Source of the DNA: CAIXQW01 sp046049675
Lineage (GTDB): Bacteria; Bacteroidota; Bacteroidia; Chitinophagales; Chitinophagaceae
Assembly: GCA_046049675.1 (NCBI GenBank)
Contig: JBJORA010000056.1
Coordinates: 1-64,000, forward strand
Direction: 5' to 3'
DNA: 64,000 bases
Shown here: positions 31,109 to 39,907 of the stretch, in pieces
Layout: each line of letters starts with the position of its first letter
Position numbering within the stretch: position 1 is the first letter of the stretch
Program-made: the position numbers and the translations under genes
Notes under the pieces: generated by a model
Databases searched by the model: none
The model's input: only the letters and a program-made list of their open reading frames with translations
Told to the model about the DNA's origin: nothing

Positions 31109-32710
31109 ATGAGAATACTATTTACACTTTTACTAAGCATATACAGTGTAGTTGCTTTTGGACAAGAATACACAACTAATTACCCTGATGTTGCTTATTC
31201 ATCCTGCAACTATTGCAGAATTGCAAAGGTTATTGTTAGTGAAAAGAATACCAAAGTATTAATTGAAGTTACTGGACAAAGGGGTATTAGCCCTTGGGTT
31301 AGTTTTAGTAAGTGGACAGTTCTTCTACCCTACAATTCAGGAAACGGACTATCTGACTTAAGAAAACTTGATTTGAATATACCAGAAATACAATCTGCTG
31401 ACCCTAATTATCTATCAATTTGGAGAGACATTGCAGATAAAAGAAAATCCATGCAAGCTGACGCTGCAAAAGTTTTTGGAGAAAGTTTAATTGAAAATTT
31501 GGGAAGTGACGAGCTTGGAGCCAAGTATAACATTAAATCTAAGGAAGGTGAAGTATTTAGCTTTTGGATGACCTTTGGGAAATTACCACCTGGTATTGAA
31601 AAAGTAACAATAATTGAGCTGGTAGAGGGTGGCTTTGAGTGGTCAGGTATTGCAATCACAAATCCAGACAATACACCAAAAAGTCAATGGAATGAAGTGT
31701 CACTAAAATTAGACTGGGAGAAAAGCGGAGTGAACCCTTATGAAGGTATTTATGAAAACACCATTAAGGGTAACAATTCTTCTAAATACAGGGTAGCATT
31801 AAAGTTTAACAAAACATCTGACAATTATGATTTAATTTATTTATCAGGTGCTAGCAATACTATCTGGCAAGCAGGCGACATAAAAGCAATCATTTCCAAA
31901 ACGGCAAGCCCTAACATTTTTAAGGCAAAATGGTATTTAGCAAATAAAACATTAAGTGAAGATTTGTATATTTCATTTGAACAGGGTCTAATAAAAATTA
32001 TTTGGACAGATGGTAGTCCAGAGCAACTATACTTAAAGTTGTACCCCACGGCTTCAGATAACATTAGTTCAAATTCAAGCAATGCAAAAAGTTCAGGAAC
32101 TGGTTATGCAATTTCATCAAATGGCTACATTGTAACAAATCATCACGTTACAAACGGAGCGACCTCAATAAAAATTAGAGGAGTTAATGGAGATTTTTCA
32201 AAAACCTACACGGCAAAAGTTATAATTGAAGACAAAAATAATGACCTAGCAATTATAAAAATTGAAGACCCGAATTTTACCACATTAGGTACAATACCTT
32301 ATGTCATAGCAAATCGTGCCTCAGATGTAGGTAGTTCTGTTTTTGTTTTAGGTTATCCGTTACGTGCAACAATGGGAGATGAAGTAAAATTGACAAATGG
32401 AATTATCAGTTCTAAATCGGGGTTTCAAGGTGACGTAACCTCATATCAGATTACAGCTCCTGTGCAGCCAGGCAATAGTGGTGGACCATTATTTGACGAT
32501 AAGGGAAGTATTATTGGAATAATAAACGCCAAACATATTGGAGCTGAAAACGCTGCCTATGCTATCAAAGCATCCTATCTAATGAACCTTATAGACCTTA
32601 TGCCTACACCTCCAAAACTTCAAACGATAAGCACAGTTGCAGGAAAGACTTTGACAGAACAAGTAAAGATTTTAAAAAAATTCACCTACATAATAGAAAT
32701 CAATCGATGA
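31109..32710 (+). CDS. Secreted trypsin-like serine protease (S1C/Deg-like)
   Basis: 533 residues from ATG 31109 (MRILFTLLLSIYSVVAFG signal peptide); an in-frame ATG 15 codons earlier lies in the shared upstream repeat. The first 325 residues of the mature protein match no family I know. The protease domain follows: GTGYAISSNGYIVTNHHVT (His346), NNDLAIIKI (Asp379) and PVQPGNSGGPLFDD (Ser457), a full catalytic triad. There is no PDZ domain, unlike DegP. It probably acts in the periplasm or on the surface. Position in an otherwise defence-like island is noted, but the signal peptide argues for an envelope role. Confidence 0.85.
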   Translation: MRILFTLLLSIYSVVAFGQEYTTNYPDVAYSSCNYCRIAKVIVSEKNTKVLIEVTGQRGISPWVSFSKWTVLLPYNSGNGLSDLRKLDLNIPEIQSADPNYLSIWRDIADKRKSMQADAAKVFGESLIENLGSDELGAKYNIKSKEGEVFSFWMTFGKLPPGIEKVTIIELVEGGFEWSGIAITNPDNTPKSQWNEVSLKLDWEKSGVNPYEGIYENTIKGNNSSKYRVALKFNKTSDNYDLIYLSGASNTIWQAGDIKAIISKTASPNIFKAKWYLANKTLSEDLYISFEQGLIKIIWTDGSPEQLYLKLYPTASDNISSNSSNAKSSGTGYAISSNGYIVTNHHVTNGATSIKIRGVNGDFSKTYTAKVIIEDKNNDLAIIKIEDPNFTTLGTIPYVIANRASDVGSSVFVLGYPLRATMGDEVKLTNGIISSKSGFQGDVTSYQITAPVQPGNSGGPLFDDKGSIIGIINAKHIGAENAAYAIKASYLMNLIDLMPTPPKLQTISTVAGKTLTEQVKILKKFTYIIEINR

Positions 32711-33380
32711 TGATTGAAACACATACTAATACTGACTCTCGTTTTAACACTGGACAAGTGGTTTGCAATAAAATAGTGAATAGAGAAATTTTAGTTTAAT
32801 AATGCTGACAAGTAGCGAACTAAAAAGCACTAGCGGTAAACGTGGATTCTATGTACAGAACTTTTGCCAGAATTTAGCTTGCGCCTGAAATAATATGTTT
32901 AGTGCGTTATGGTAGCTGCAGCTGTCTTACTTTGGCTTTGAAGTTTGTAATGAATATTTTTTTATAACGCCTTCATTTAGCGTGTAACTACGCATAATTT
33001 ACTTTGTATAACGCCCTTAAACCAGAAAAAAAGCCATCAGGCTTCTACCCGCAGTGGCTTTATTCGCAATCAAATTTTATGCTTTACTATGCAGGCCATA
33101 GCGGTGTTATAGGCTAAGCGTGTACGCTTCCACGATTTGGGGAAAGCATTATTGTACTTACAAGATATGAACTTAGCAAAAGCAGATAAGTCGGCTTACT
33201 TTTTAACATCGCAAAGACTGGTTTTGCGCAGTATGTTGTTATTTTTGAATATGATAAGTAGAAAGCGATCAACACCTTCATCGCTTGAGTGGCGGCAAAA
33301 CTGCAATTGTTGATACTTAAAGCCTCATTTTTCAGCACCTACATTATACTAAGTATAGAATCTTTACAATAAGAACACTG
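32711..33380. other. Long intergenic stretch with one terminator-like hairpin
   Basis: No supported gene. A minus-strand frame at 33114-33338 has no family features. Apart from the hairpin at 33026-33061 the region shows AT-rich sequence and words such as TTTAGTGCGTTATGG (near 32900), similar to spacer ends elsewhere in the island. Confidence 0.5.
33026..33061 (-). terminator. Terminator-like hairpin
   Basis: AAAGCCA (33030-33036) pairs with TGGCTTT (33055-33061) around an 18-base loop; on the minus strand a run of seven T follows. No minus-strand gene ends here, so it may act on the + strand weakly or belong to a lost gene. Confidence 0.4.
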
Positions 33381-33779
33381 ATGGTAACACAAAGAAAGCT
33401 ATTCATAGTACTTATCTCACTGACATTTTTCGCTTCTTGTTCTGAATCGTTTAAGCGTATTGACCCGACGTCATTTAATGAGAAAATTAAGAATGCAACT
33501 AATATTAAAACTCCGGAGGAGCTAGTCAAAATATTTTACAACTATCCAGCCACTGAAAAAGTACCGAAGTTAACGACTTACGCCAAAAAGCTTGGTGATA
33601 GTACCTATGAAATTACATTAGTGCATGAGGGCTTGGAGGATGATTCACAATCAGGCGAAAAAATAGTAATGAAAGCAAAACAAGATGGACAAACTTGGGT
33701 AGTAATTGAAATTAGAAAGAATTGGAAATGCTGGGAAGGTAGAGGGCAAAAAAATTGGGAGACGATACCATGCAATTAA
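33381..33779 (+). CDS. Small lipoprotein of unknown function
   Basis: 132 residues. The N terminus (MVTQRKLFIVLISLTFFASC) is a lipoprotein signal with lipobox F-A-S-C, acylated Cys at 20. The mature part has a DUF4878-like look (ELVKIFYNYPATEKVP; YEITLVHEGLED; IEIRKNWKCWEGRG) with a Trp/Cys-rich end. No function can be assigned. It stands alone, with 140-bp or larger spacers on both sides. Confidence 0.65.
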   Translation: MVTQRKLFIVLISLTFFASCSESFKRIDPTSFNEKIKNATNIKTPEELVKIFYNYPATEKVPKLTTYAKKLGDSTYEITLVHEGLEDDSQSGEKIVMKAKQDGQTWVVIEIRKNWKCWEGRGQKNWETIPCN

Positions 33780-33938
33780 TTTGTATGCTAAAACTACATT
33801 AGATTCAGAAGGGACTGTGTCCTTTGCAGACGGTTTTTGCCTGTGCTTAGTGTTGACATACTTGATCCTACGCTAAATTGCATTAAATAGACCATTTGTA
33901 TTGCCGATAAAATCAATATGACGATTACCATTTTCAAA

Positions 33939-35168
33939 ATGCTTAAAAAAACATTCTTAGCATGTTTGCTTTTGTTTTCAATTTACCTTTTATGGGTAAA
34001 CATTAATTTATATTCTTATGAGTTTGACAGAACGGAGAAAACTAAAGACACAAGACTACAATTAAACTTTTTAAGCAAAGAACTAAAAAGCAATAATCTT
34101 GGCGCACGAATGCAAAGTATATTTCCTGAGGGATTTGTTTTTACTAATGCCTTGTATGGCTTAGCGTGGTGCGAACTTGGTTTGGCAGATACGTCACAAG
34201 CTACAAAAGACATTGCCTTAAAGGAAGCCTTGTTCGCATACGATGAAATAAATTCAAGCGAGGCGAAAGCAATATTTAGCAAATCACTTGTTCCAGAACA
34301 CGGCATATGTTATGTGGGTTGGAATAATTATTTACTATCCAAGATATTATTATTAGACACAGCATTCGATACAAGCAAGAAATATCTAAATATCTACAAC
34401 AAACAATGTGAAGTAATTACATCTGCCTTGCAAAATGCTAAATCGCCATTTTTGGAATCATATGAAACACAAAGTTGGCCAGCAGATATGTGTGTGGCAA
34501 TGGCTTCGCTAAGTAACTACGACAGAATTTTTACACCAAAATATCAACCCATTATTTCGGATTGGATTGCTAAGGTTAAAGCAAAACTAGATCCTGCAAC
34601 AAAGCTAGTGCCTCACAGGACAGCCCATGAAAATGGTGAAACCATAGAAGGAGCAAGGGGCTGCTCTATCAGTTTAATTTTACGCTTACTTTCTGAAGTA
34701 GATGCAGCCTTTGCAAGAGAACAATACGGCATCTACAAAAAACTATTTGTTTCTACTACATTTGGATTGCCCTCAATAAATGAATATCCTAAAGGCAAAT
34801 CAGGCTTTGGAGATATTGACTCAGGGCCTGTCATTTTTGGCGCAGGTTTTGCGGGCACAATTGTTTCCATTGGAACATTTTCGGTATTTGGCGACAATAG
34901 CTTATCAAATAATCAATTTAAGGCAGTAAGTACTTTCGGTATGAGTTATGAATCGGATGTGTCAAAGAAGTATGTATTTGGGTTACTACCTATTGCGGAT
35001 GCATTTATTGCTTGGAGTAGGGCTTCGGGTCTAGATAAAGTTGAAAATAATTCCGCCAATTCTGAAAATTGGAGATTGAAATTTCATGGATTTTCAGTTT
35101 TGCTCATTACATTTATTGTGGCAATGTATTATAATAAAAGAATAATAAAAAGTTTGAAGAAAAGTTGA
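33939..35168 (+). CDS. Membrane-bound alpha/alpha-barrel-like protein of unknown function
   Basis: About 409 residues from ATG 33939 (MLKKTFLACLLLFSIYLLW, a clear signal anchor); ATG 33918 is an alternative. The central part is helical and rich in Trp/Gly motifs (LYGLAWCELGLADTSQA, ICYVGWNNYLLSK, WPADMCVAMASLSNYDRIF, SGFGDIDSGPVIFGAGFAGT), resembling the helical toroid of some terpene- or sugar-processing proteins. The C terminus has a second membrane helix and a basic end. The periplasmic domain would be held by two membrane helices. No catalytic assignment is possible. Confidence 0.6.
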   Translation: MLKKTFLACLLLFSIYLLWVNINLYSYEFDRTEKTKDTRLQLNFLSKELKSNNLGARMQSIFPEGFVFTNALYGLAWCELGLADTSQATKDIALKEALFAYDEINSSEAKAIFSKSLVPEHGICYVGWNNYLLSKILLLDTAFDTSKKYLNIYNKQCEVITSALQNAKSPFLESYETQSWPADMCVAMASLSNYDRIFTPKYQPIISDWIAKVKAKLDPATKLVPHRTAHENGETIEGARGCSISLILRLLSEVDAAFAREQYGIYKKLFVSTTFGLPSINEYPKGKSGFGDIDSGPVIFGAGFAGTIVSIGTFSVFGDNSLSNNQFKAVSTFGMSYESDVSKKYVFGLLPIADAFIAWSRASGLDKVENNSANSENWRLKFHGFSVLLITFIVAMYYNKRIIKSLKKS

Positions 35169-35286
35169 AACTGAGATGTTCTCGCACAATAGGTTAATTA
35201 CTTTTGATTGTGAAAAAAGAGTCCTTTAACAACAAGCAATATAGTGCACCCGTAGCACTGCGTCAGTGAACACCAAAGCAGTTAAC

Positions 35287-35613
35287 ATGAAGCCGAAAAT
35301 CAATTTTCTAAATCTCATTTCAAGTATTTTCTTGATTTTGCTAATTGCAGTTTTAGTAAGCAATATTGCAATAGGCGGTGATGCGATTAGCGGGAAGATT
35401 GAAAACGGCAAGTATTTTGTATGGGACGCAAATCATAAGACAAATGCACAAGGAGAAAAGCTATATCTTGAGGTAGCTAGAAACACGTTTTACTTTAATT
35501 TAGGGCTGACATATTTATTCCTTTTTACCTTGCCATTTTTCTTGTACTACAGAATAAGGCATGTGCTAATTTGCACTAGAAACAAAAAAGCAAATGCTAC
35601 AATTAAACAATAG
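35287..35613 (+). CDS. Small membrane protein with two helices
   Basis: 108 residues from ATG 35287 (MKPKINFLNLISS); an ATG 7 codons earlier is possible. Helix 1 is about residues 9-30, helix 2 about 71-90, with a 40-residue soluble loop between (DAISGKIENGKYFVWDANHK) and a basic C terminus. No family recognised. The next gene starts 5 bases after its stop, so the two form a unit. Confidence 0.55.
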   Translation: MKPKINFLNLISSIFLILLIAVLVSNIAIGGDAISGKIENGKYFVWDANHKTNAQGEKLYLEVARNTFYFNLGLTYLFLFTLPFFLYYRIRHVLICTRNKKANATIKQ

Positions 35614-35618
35614 TCCTT

Positions 35619-35969
35619 ATGTTAGAAAAAAATAGCCCACTCATTGAAGCATGGCGAGAAGCTGCAGCTGAGCTTCAATTGACGATAGTTGCGCCTTTTT
35701 TTCTTGAGCATGTCGAAGAAGATTGGGGTGATGTGCTATTAATTGAAAACTTTGGCAGCAAAAATGGCACATTGGTTTTTACAATAGATAATATGCGTAA
35801 TATTGGCAAAGCAGAGCCGTACGGATTTTATTGTTCTGCATTAAATCCGGTGAGTTATGCCAAGTATAATAGAGAACATTTCATTGAAACGCTTTCAGAC
35901 TGGGGATATTTTGGAAGCAGCAAAAACAAACCGTCTTGGTATAAAGGGCACATGTTTAATCAAACGTAA
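35619..35969 (+). CDS. Small soluble protein of unknown function
   Basis: 116 residues, acidic, no signal peptide. Trp and aromatic residues are frequent (EAWREAAAELQLTIVAPFF; EEDWGDVLLIENFG; SDWGYFGSSKNKPSWYKG). The look is that of the single-domain immunity-like proteins common in accessory regions, but this is only an impression. Probably co-transcribed with the preceding membrane protein gene. Confidence 0.55.
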   Translation: MLEKNSPLIEAWREAAAELQLTIVAPFFLEHVEEDWGDVLLIENFGSKNGTLVFTIDNMRNIGKAEPYGFYCSALNPVSYAKYNREHFIETLSDWGYFGSSKNKPSWYKGHMFNQT

Positions 35970-36067
35970 TGGAAGTATTAAGTATGCTAGCTGCTTTGGC
36001 TATACGTTAGCCACAATGTAAATTTGGTTAGCTATATTTTTCATTTATGTACCTTACCTTTATTGCA

Positions 36068-36859
36068 ATGAAACCTGCGTCAACAAAAATCTTTGCAATT
36101 TTCATCTTAGTCCTTGCATGTGCTTGGAGTATTTATGCTGACAATAAATCAAAGAAGATGACAGCGATTGCACAACTTAAATCTATTTTAAAAGAACGAT
36201 ATGTTTCGGAAGATGGGGAACCGTACAAGCTTGAGCTTAAAGCTGGCTTGACAGACCAAGCAATTGATAGTTTAGCTAAAGCGCTGCCAACACAGAAAAT
36301 TCCAGCTGAAATTAGGGAGCTGTTGAAGTTTTCAAGTGGTTTTGAGTTTTTTGGCTTAGACGAGGTTTCGTTTACAGACATAGATTTTTTCGCATTTGAA
36401 GCGTTTTTTCCTCATACTGTGGAATTGGCAGGAGATGGCTTTGGCAATTTTTGGATTTTAGATATAGAGCAAGATGGCAAGTGGGGGAATGTGTTTTTTG
36501 TATGTCACGACCCAGCTGTTATTGTTAAGCATTCTGATAACTTGGCGCAGTTTATTGCACATGTGCATGAATTTGGCAAAAAAGGTACTAAGTCTAACCT
36601 TAGTATCATTCACGACAAAGTCGTTATGGATATTTCAGAAAAAAATGATGGGTTTATTGCACTTGCCATTGCAAGACAGTCATCAGATACGACTTTGAAA
36701 AATTTTGCACTATCACTTCCCGATAATTATGTAATTGCCGACCTACGCAACAAGCCAAATCAAAGTGGATTTGCTTGGGGCAAGTTTGGGCCAGACATCG
36801 CTGGCGCAAAAAGGCATAAAACAGAATTAATTTGGGGTGTTGAAAAGCCCAGCAAGTAA
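36068..36859 (+). CDS. SMI1/KNR4 (SUKH)-family protein with N-terminal membrane segment
   Basis: About 263 residues from ATG 36068 (MKPASTKIFAIFILVLACAW...); ATG 36047 is an alternative. After the membrane helix, residues near 55-165 carry SMI1/KNR4 features: LPTQKIPAEIRELLKFSSGF, GLDEVSFTDIDFF and GDGFGNFWILDIEQDGKWG followed by VFFVCHDPAVIV. SUKH proteins are frequent immunity proteins of polymorphic toxin systems, and some have regulatory roles. No toxin gene is next to it. The extra 100 C-terminal residues are unassigned. Confidence 0.75.
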   Translation: MKPASTKIFAIFILVLACAWSIYADNKSKKMTAIAQLKSILKERYVSEDGEPYKLELKAGLTDQAIDSLAKALPTQKIPAEIRELLKFSSGFEFFGLDEVSFTDIDFFAFEAFFPHTVELAGDGFGNFWILDIEQDGKWGNVFFVCHDPAVIVKHSDNLAQFIAHVHEFGKKGTKSNLSIIHDKVVMDISEKNDGFIALAIARQSSDTTLKNFALSLPDNYVIADLRNKPNQSGFAWGKFGPDIAGAKRHKTELIWGVEKPSK

Positions 36860-36895
36860 GCACGTTTATCAATAACTACCAAAACAGCCTACAGT

Positions 36896-37423
36896 ATGGC
36901 ATGGCGTAAAGAACTACAAAACAACAAACCCTTTGTGAATGCTATTTTATCGGGGTTGCTGTATTTCCTTTTCTTTTGGTCATGGGATTTTAGCGAAGCA
37001 ATGAAAACCTTTTCTCCATTAATGTTCGTTTTGCCAGGCATAACCTTTCCTTTTACAACTTGTAACTATGAGAACATTGAGGCAAAGCATCCTGTTGCGA
37101 TAATGATGGTGCATCTATCGCTGTCGCTTGCGATTTATTTTGGGGCTGTATGGCTATACTCTGCGGAAGGACGAATAGATTACATATCGATTTTGGCGGG
37201 ATTTTTGGGTTCACTGCTTTTTATGCTCCTAACAAAGTATCTACTAAACAAAGAAATTGCACTACAGCATATTATCCTAGTAGCAATTATTAGTGGACTC
37301 GCTTTTATACCCCAAACAATTAATAGACAATCCGTTATATTACTAGGTGTGGCCGTTTTTATCTGGACAGTTAGCAATGGCTTTTTGCTTAACGATGTGC
37401 AGCACAAAGACGTAAGAAGTTAA
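36896..37423 (+). CDS. Polytopic membrane protein of unknown function
   Basis: 175 residues with about five membrane helices (AILSGLLYFLFFWSW; MFVLPGITFPFTTC; VAIMMVHLSLSLAIYFGAV; SILAGFLGSLLFML; IILVAIISGLAFIP and the following helix). No known motif. The last 50 codons are duplicated as a fragment at 38529-38671. Confidence 0.6.
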   Translation: MAWRKELQNNKPFVNAILSGLLYFLFFWSWDFSEAMKTFSPLMFVLPGITFPFTTCNYENIEAKHPVAIMMVHLSLSLAIYFGAVWLYSAEGRIDYISILAGFLGSLLFMLLTKYLLNKEIALQHIILVAIISGLAFIPQTINRQSVILLGVAVFIWTVSNGFLLNDVQHKDVRS

Positions 37424-37490
37424 GAGGGTTTTGAGACATTAGTAACTACTTTTGATTTTACTTTGTACAAGTGCCAATCCTGCCGCAAAA

Positions 37491-37790
37491 ATGTTTCACA
37501 TCACTATACACTGCAAACCGACCAAACAAAATCTTGAGTACTACGGCAAAGGACTCGGTGCTTATGCTGCTGTGCTTATTGATTACAAAGACTATGAAGG
37601 TGCTATGGCCTTAGCAAAATTCTATTTTGCTGACAACAATTGGGAAATCATTGAAATTGAAGAAGAGTATCGGATAGCAAACAGCAAGGAAGAGCTAGGC
37701 GAGGACTATCAACAGTATTACGAAGAAGTAAAGGAATATGGCTATTCATTAATTTTTCATTTGTATGAAGAGCCTGGGGGAGAGGAATAA
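37491..37790 (+). CDS. Small acidic protein of unknown function
   Basis: 99 residues from ATG 37491 (MFHITIHCKPTKQNLEYYGKG); the frame is open 13 codons further up but the DNA there looks like spacer. Soluble, strongly acidic towards the end (EEEYRIANSKEELGEDYQQ). A short alpha/beta domain is likely. The size and acidity suit an immunity or antitoxin-like protein; no family recognised. Confidence 0.55.
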   Translation: MFHITIHCKPTKQNLEYYGKGLGAYAAVLIDYKDYEGAMALAKFYFADNNWEIIEIEEEYRIANSKEELGEDYQQYYEEVKEYGYSLIFHLYEEPGGEE

Positions 37791-38059
37791 ATTAAGAAAG
37801 CCATTAGTTGAGCGCGCTTGCAATTAAAGCCACTGCATTAATTTATGCCTCAAGCTACTCTTTCTAGTAATAAGTCATTAATTTTGGTTTATGTGTCATA
37901 TTAAACATGAGATAGCTTCACTTAAAACCTCATTGGTTCATGTTGCCGAGCAGTCGCTTTACTCATTTTTCGTTGTGCGCCATTTCATTTGCAAATTATA
38001 ACAGGTGCTACTTCCCGGTTTAGTAAAACTTTGCATCGCTAAATTCAATAAATAAGTTT

Positions 38060-38467
38060 ATGATGAAAAAATCTTTAGGCTTCCTAGTCGCAATTAATTT
38101 ACTGCTATCATCGTGCTCACGAACTAGTTCACAGCATTTTGAAGCCTTTATGGGCTTTGCTCCGACTGCAGATGTGAAAAATCTTAATAGTCATGCTGAC
38201 GAATTTGGCATAGATTCTTCTTATTGGTTGGCATTTGAGTGTGAAGACTCAACAATTGATAAAATTATTTCAAAGTTGCAATTAAGAGAAAGCGCTACTG
38301 AAACAGAAGGACTTATTGGCGGTTTAAATACGCATCCAACTTCATGGTGGGACACAGCATTTGTGTCACATTCAAAACCATTTTACAAAGAGGAAAATAG
38401 AAATCTGTGGTATTTATGGTACGACAGTTTAAAGAAGAAAGCATACTTTTTGACTTTTGATTTGTAA
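38060..38467 (+). CDS. Small lipoprotein of unknown function
   Basis: 135 residues. Lipoprotein signal MMKKSLGFLVAINLLLSSC with lipobox L-S-S-C (acylated Cys at 19). The mature part has SYWLAFECEDSTIDKIISKL, a pattern seen in small Bacteroidota lipoproteins with a conserved W-(L/F)-x-F-x-C segment, and ends in aromatic strands (NLWYLWYDSLKKKAYFLTF). Stands between two copies of the same membrane-protein 3' end. Function unknown. Confidence 0.6.
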   Translation: MMKKSLGFLVAINLLLSSCSRTSSQHFEAFMGFAPTADVKNLNSHADEFGIDSSYWLAFECEDSTIDKIISKLQLRESATETEGLIGGLNTHPTSWWDTAFVSHSKPFYKEENRNLWYLWYDSLKKKAYFLTFDL

Positions 38468-38899
38468 ATTTGAATACTTAGCAATGCCGCTCAGTAGGCC
38501 TGATGCAAGCATAAAAAAGTTATTTTATTAGCAATTATTAGTGGACTCGCTTTTATACCCCAAACAATCAAAAGACAATCCGGTATATTACTAGGTGTGG
38601 CCGTTTTTATCTGGACAGTTAGTAATGGCTTTTTGCTCAAGGAAGTGCAGCGTAAAGAGGTAAAAGGTTAAGAGAAGAATCAAAGGGGGAATTCAATAGT
38701 GATAACAAAGAGATCATGATTAGCGAAAACGGCATTGCTAAGTTTTACAAAGTACAACTAGCAAGTACTTCCGAATTGAAATTTATACGGGGAAATCCTA
38801 AAGAAGTATGGCGCTGCAGTGCAATTTAAATAGGCTTGGAAGCGCGGCGCTCGTGGTGTTTTGGTCCTGCCATATTAGCGTGCTAGCAATTAGGTCAAA
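38468..38899. other. Decayed stretch with a gene fragment
   Basis: Holds the duplicated membrane-protein 3' end (38529-38671) and a 37-codon frame (38716-38829, starting M-I-S-E-N-G-I-A-K-F) without recognisable family, perhaps another remnant. Nothing else is supported. Confidence 0.5.
38529..38671 (+). pseudogene. Duplicated 3' end of the 36896-37423 membrane protein gene
   Basis: About 148 bases from 38529 match 37281 onwards at a constant offset of 1248 bases, including the stop codon (38669-38671), with a few percent base changes. It encodes the last helix (IISGLAFIPQTI..., VAVFIWTVSNGFLL) but has no start or upstream coding part. Confidence 0.85.
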
Positions 38900-39751
38900 C
38901 TAATACTTCAAAAAACTATCTATAGTATTTGTCGCTGCAGTCTTCAGATTTTCGCCAAACCCAGCTGATACCCTCGTAACAACTCCTTCATTCAAAAAGA
39001 GTAACACAGGGTAGCCATCATTGTTTTGCAATTGCCGCTCTAAAGCAGTGTCTCTAAGTTTGTAATGCGATAGGCCAGCAGAATAATTTTTTGATTTGTT
39101 CTGTATTTCACTAAGTGACTCCACCACGTTAATTCTTATAATCGGAATTTTGCTATCAAGGTCTTTATCTGCAAGAAACTTATTAAGTAGTCTACATGGT
39201 GAGCAACTAATAAAGGTTAATATTATGATTGCCTTTTTTTGTGCACGTAGATCAATGGCCGCGTCGCCATTGCTATTGTAAACTGCTATTTTATCGAATT
39301 TAGTATTTGAAATGCCTTTAATCTGTAAGTTATTCAGTGTAGTCGGAATCAACAGTCTGTCCGCATATATACTTATCATAGCACAAAGCATCACAGCAAG
39401 CCATCGTAATAGTGTTGACTTATAGCAAAGCAAGGCATAGTATAAAATTAGAAGGCTGCCAATTGGCAAATACCGATCTTTGAAAAGGTCGTAGCCTTCT
39501 GTCGGACCAAGCAATAGCAGCAATATCTCTATAAGTATCGTAAAAGCTGGCACCATAATTAGTAGTTTATATAGCAGCCGCTCCTGCTTGACAAACAACG
39601 GCACGCACACTAACCACAAAATGCAAAATGCTAGATTAACTGTAATGCAGTAATCCATACGACTAATGAGCACATACATGGTGTAGTTTTTTGCGGTCAC
39701 AAATACGGTAACACTAGCAAGTATTGTTAGAATAATCTTTAGCAGTTTCAT
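38900..39751 (-). CDS. Polytopic membrane protein with C-terminal thioredoxin-like domain
   Basis: 283 residues. Four or five membrane helices in residues 5-130 resemble the MauE/DoxX-type or VKOR-like carriers that accompany periplasmic thioredoxins. From about 150 a thioredoxin-like fold follows with IILTFISCSPCRLLNKFL (Cys183-x-x-Cys186) and the cis-Pro region DGYPVLLFLNEG (near 247-258). Predicted role: periplasmic disulfide reduction or transfer, with electrons possibly relayed through the membrane part. Monocistronic, minus strand, bordering the accessory island. Confidence 0.7.
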   Translation of the reverse strand: MKLLKIILTILASVTVFVTAKNYTMYVLISRMDYCITVNLAFCILWLVCVPLFVKQERLLYKLLIMVPAFTILIEILLLLLGPTEGYDLFKDRYLPIGSLLILYYALLCYKSTLLRWLAVMLCAMISIYADRLLIPTTLNNLQIKGISNTKFDKIAVYNSNGDAAIDLRAQKKAIIILTFISCSPCRLLNKFLADKDLDSKIPIIRINVVESLSEIQNKSKNYSAGLSHYKLRDTALERQLQNNDGYPVLLFLNEGVVTRVSAGFGENLKTAATNTIDSFLKY

Positions 39752-39907
39752 TTATATTTAAGCAAGGGAATTGCTAATAGTACGAAGTAATATGAGCGTT
39801 AAAAATAGGTGTTATAATGTGATGATTTTGTGAAAAGTATAGACTTGTAAGAGCTTATGAGACGCTAGGTGATTATCTAGTAAGGAAAGTCAAGAATACT
39901 CTATCGC

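Noticed and set aside
33114..33338. Minus-strand 74-codon frame
   Set aside because: No family features and no start context; probably chance.
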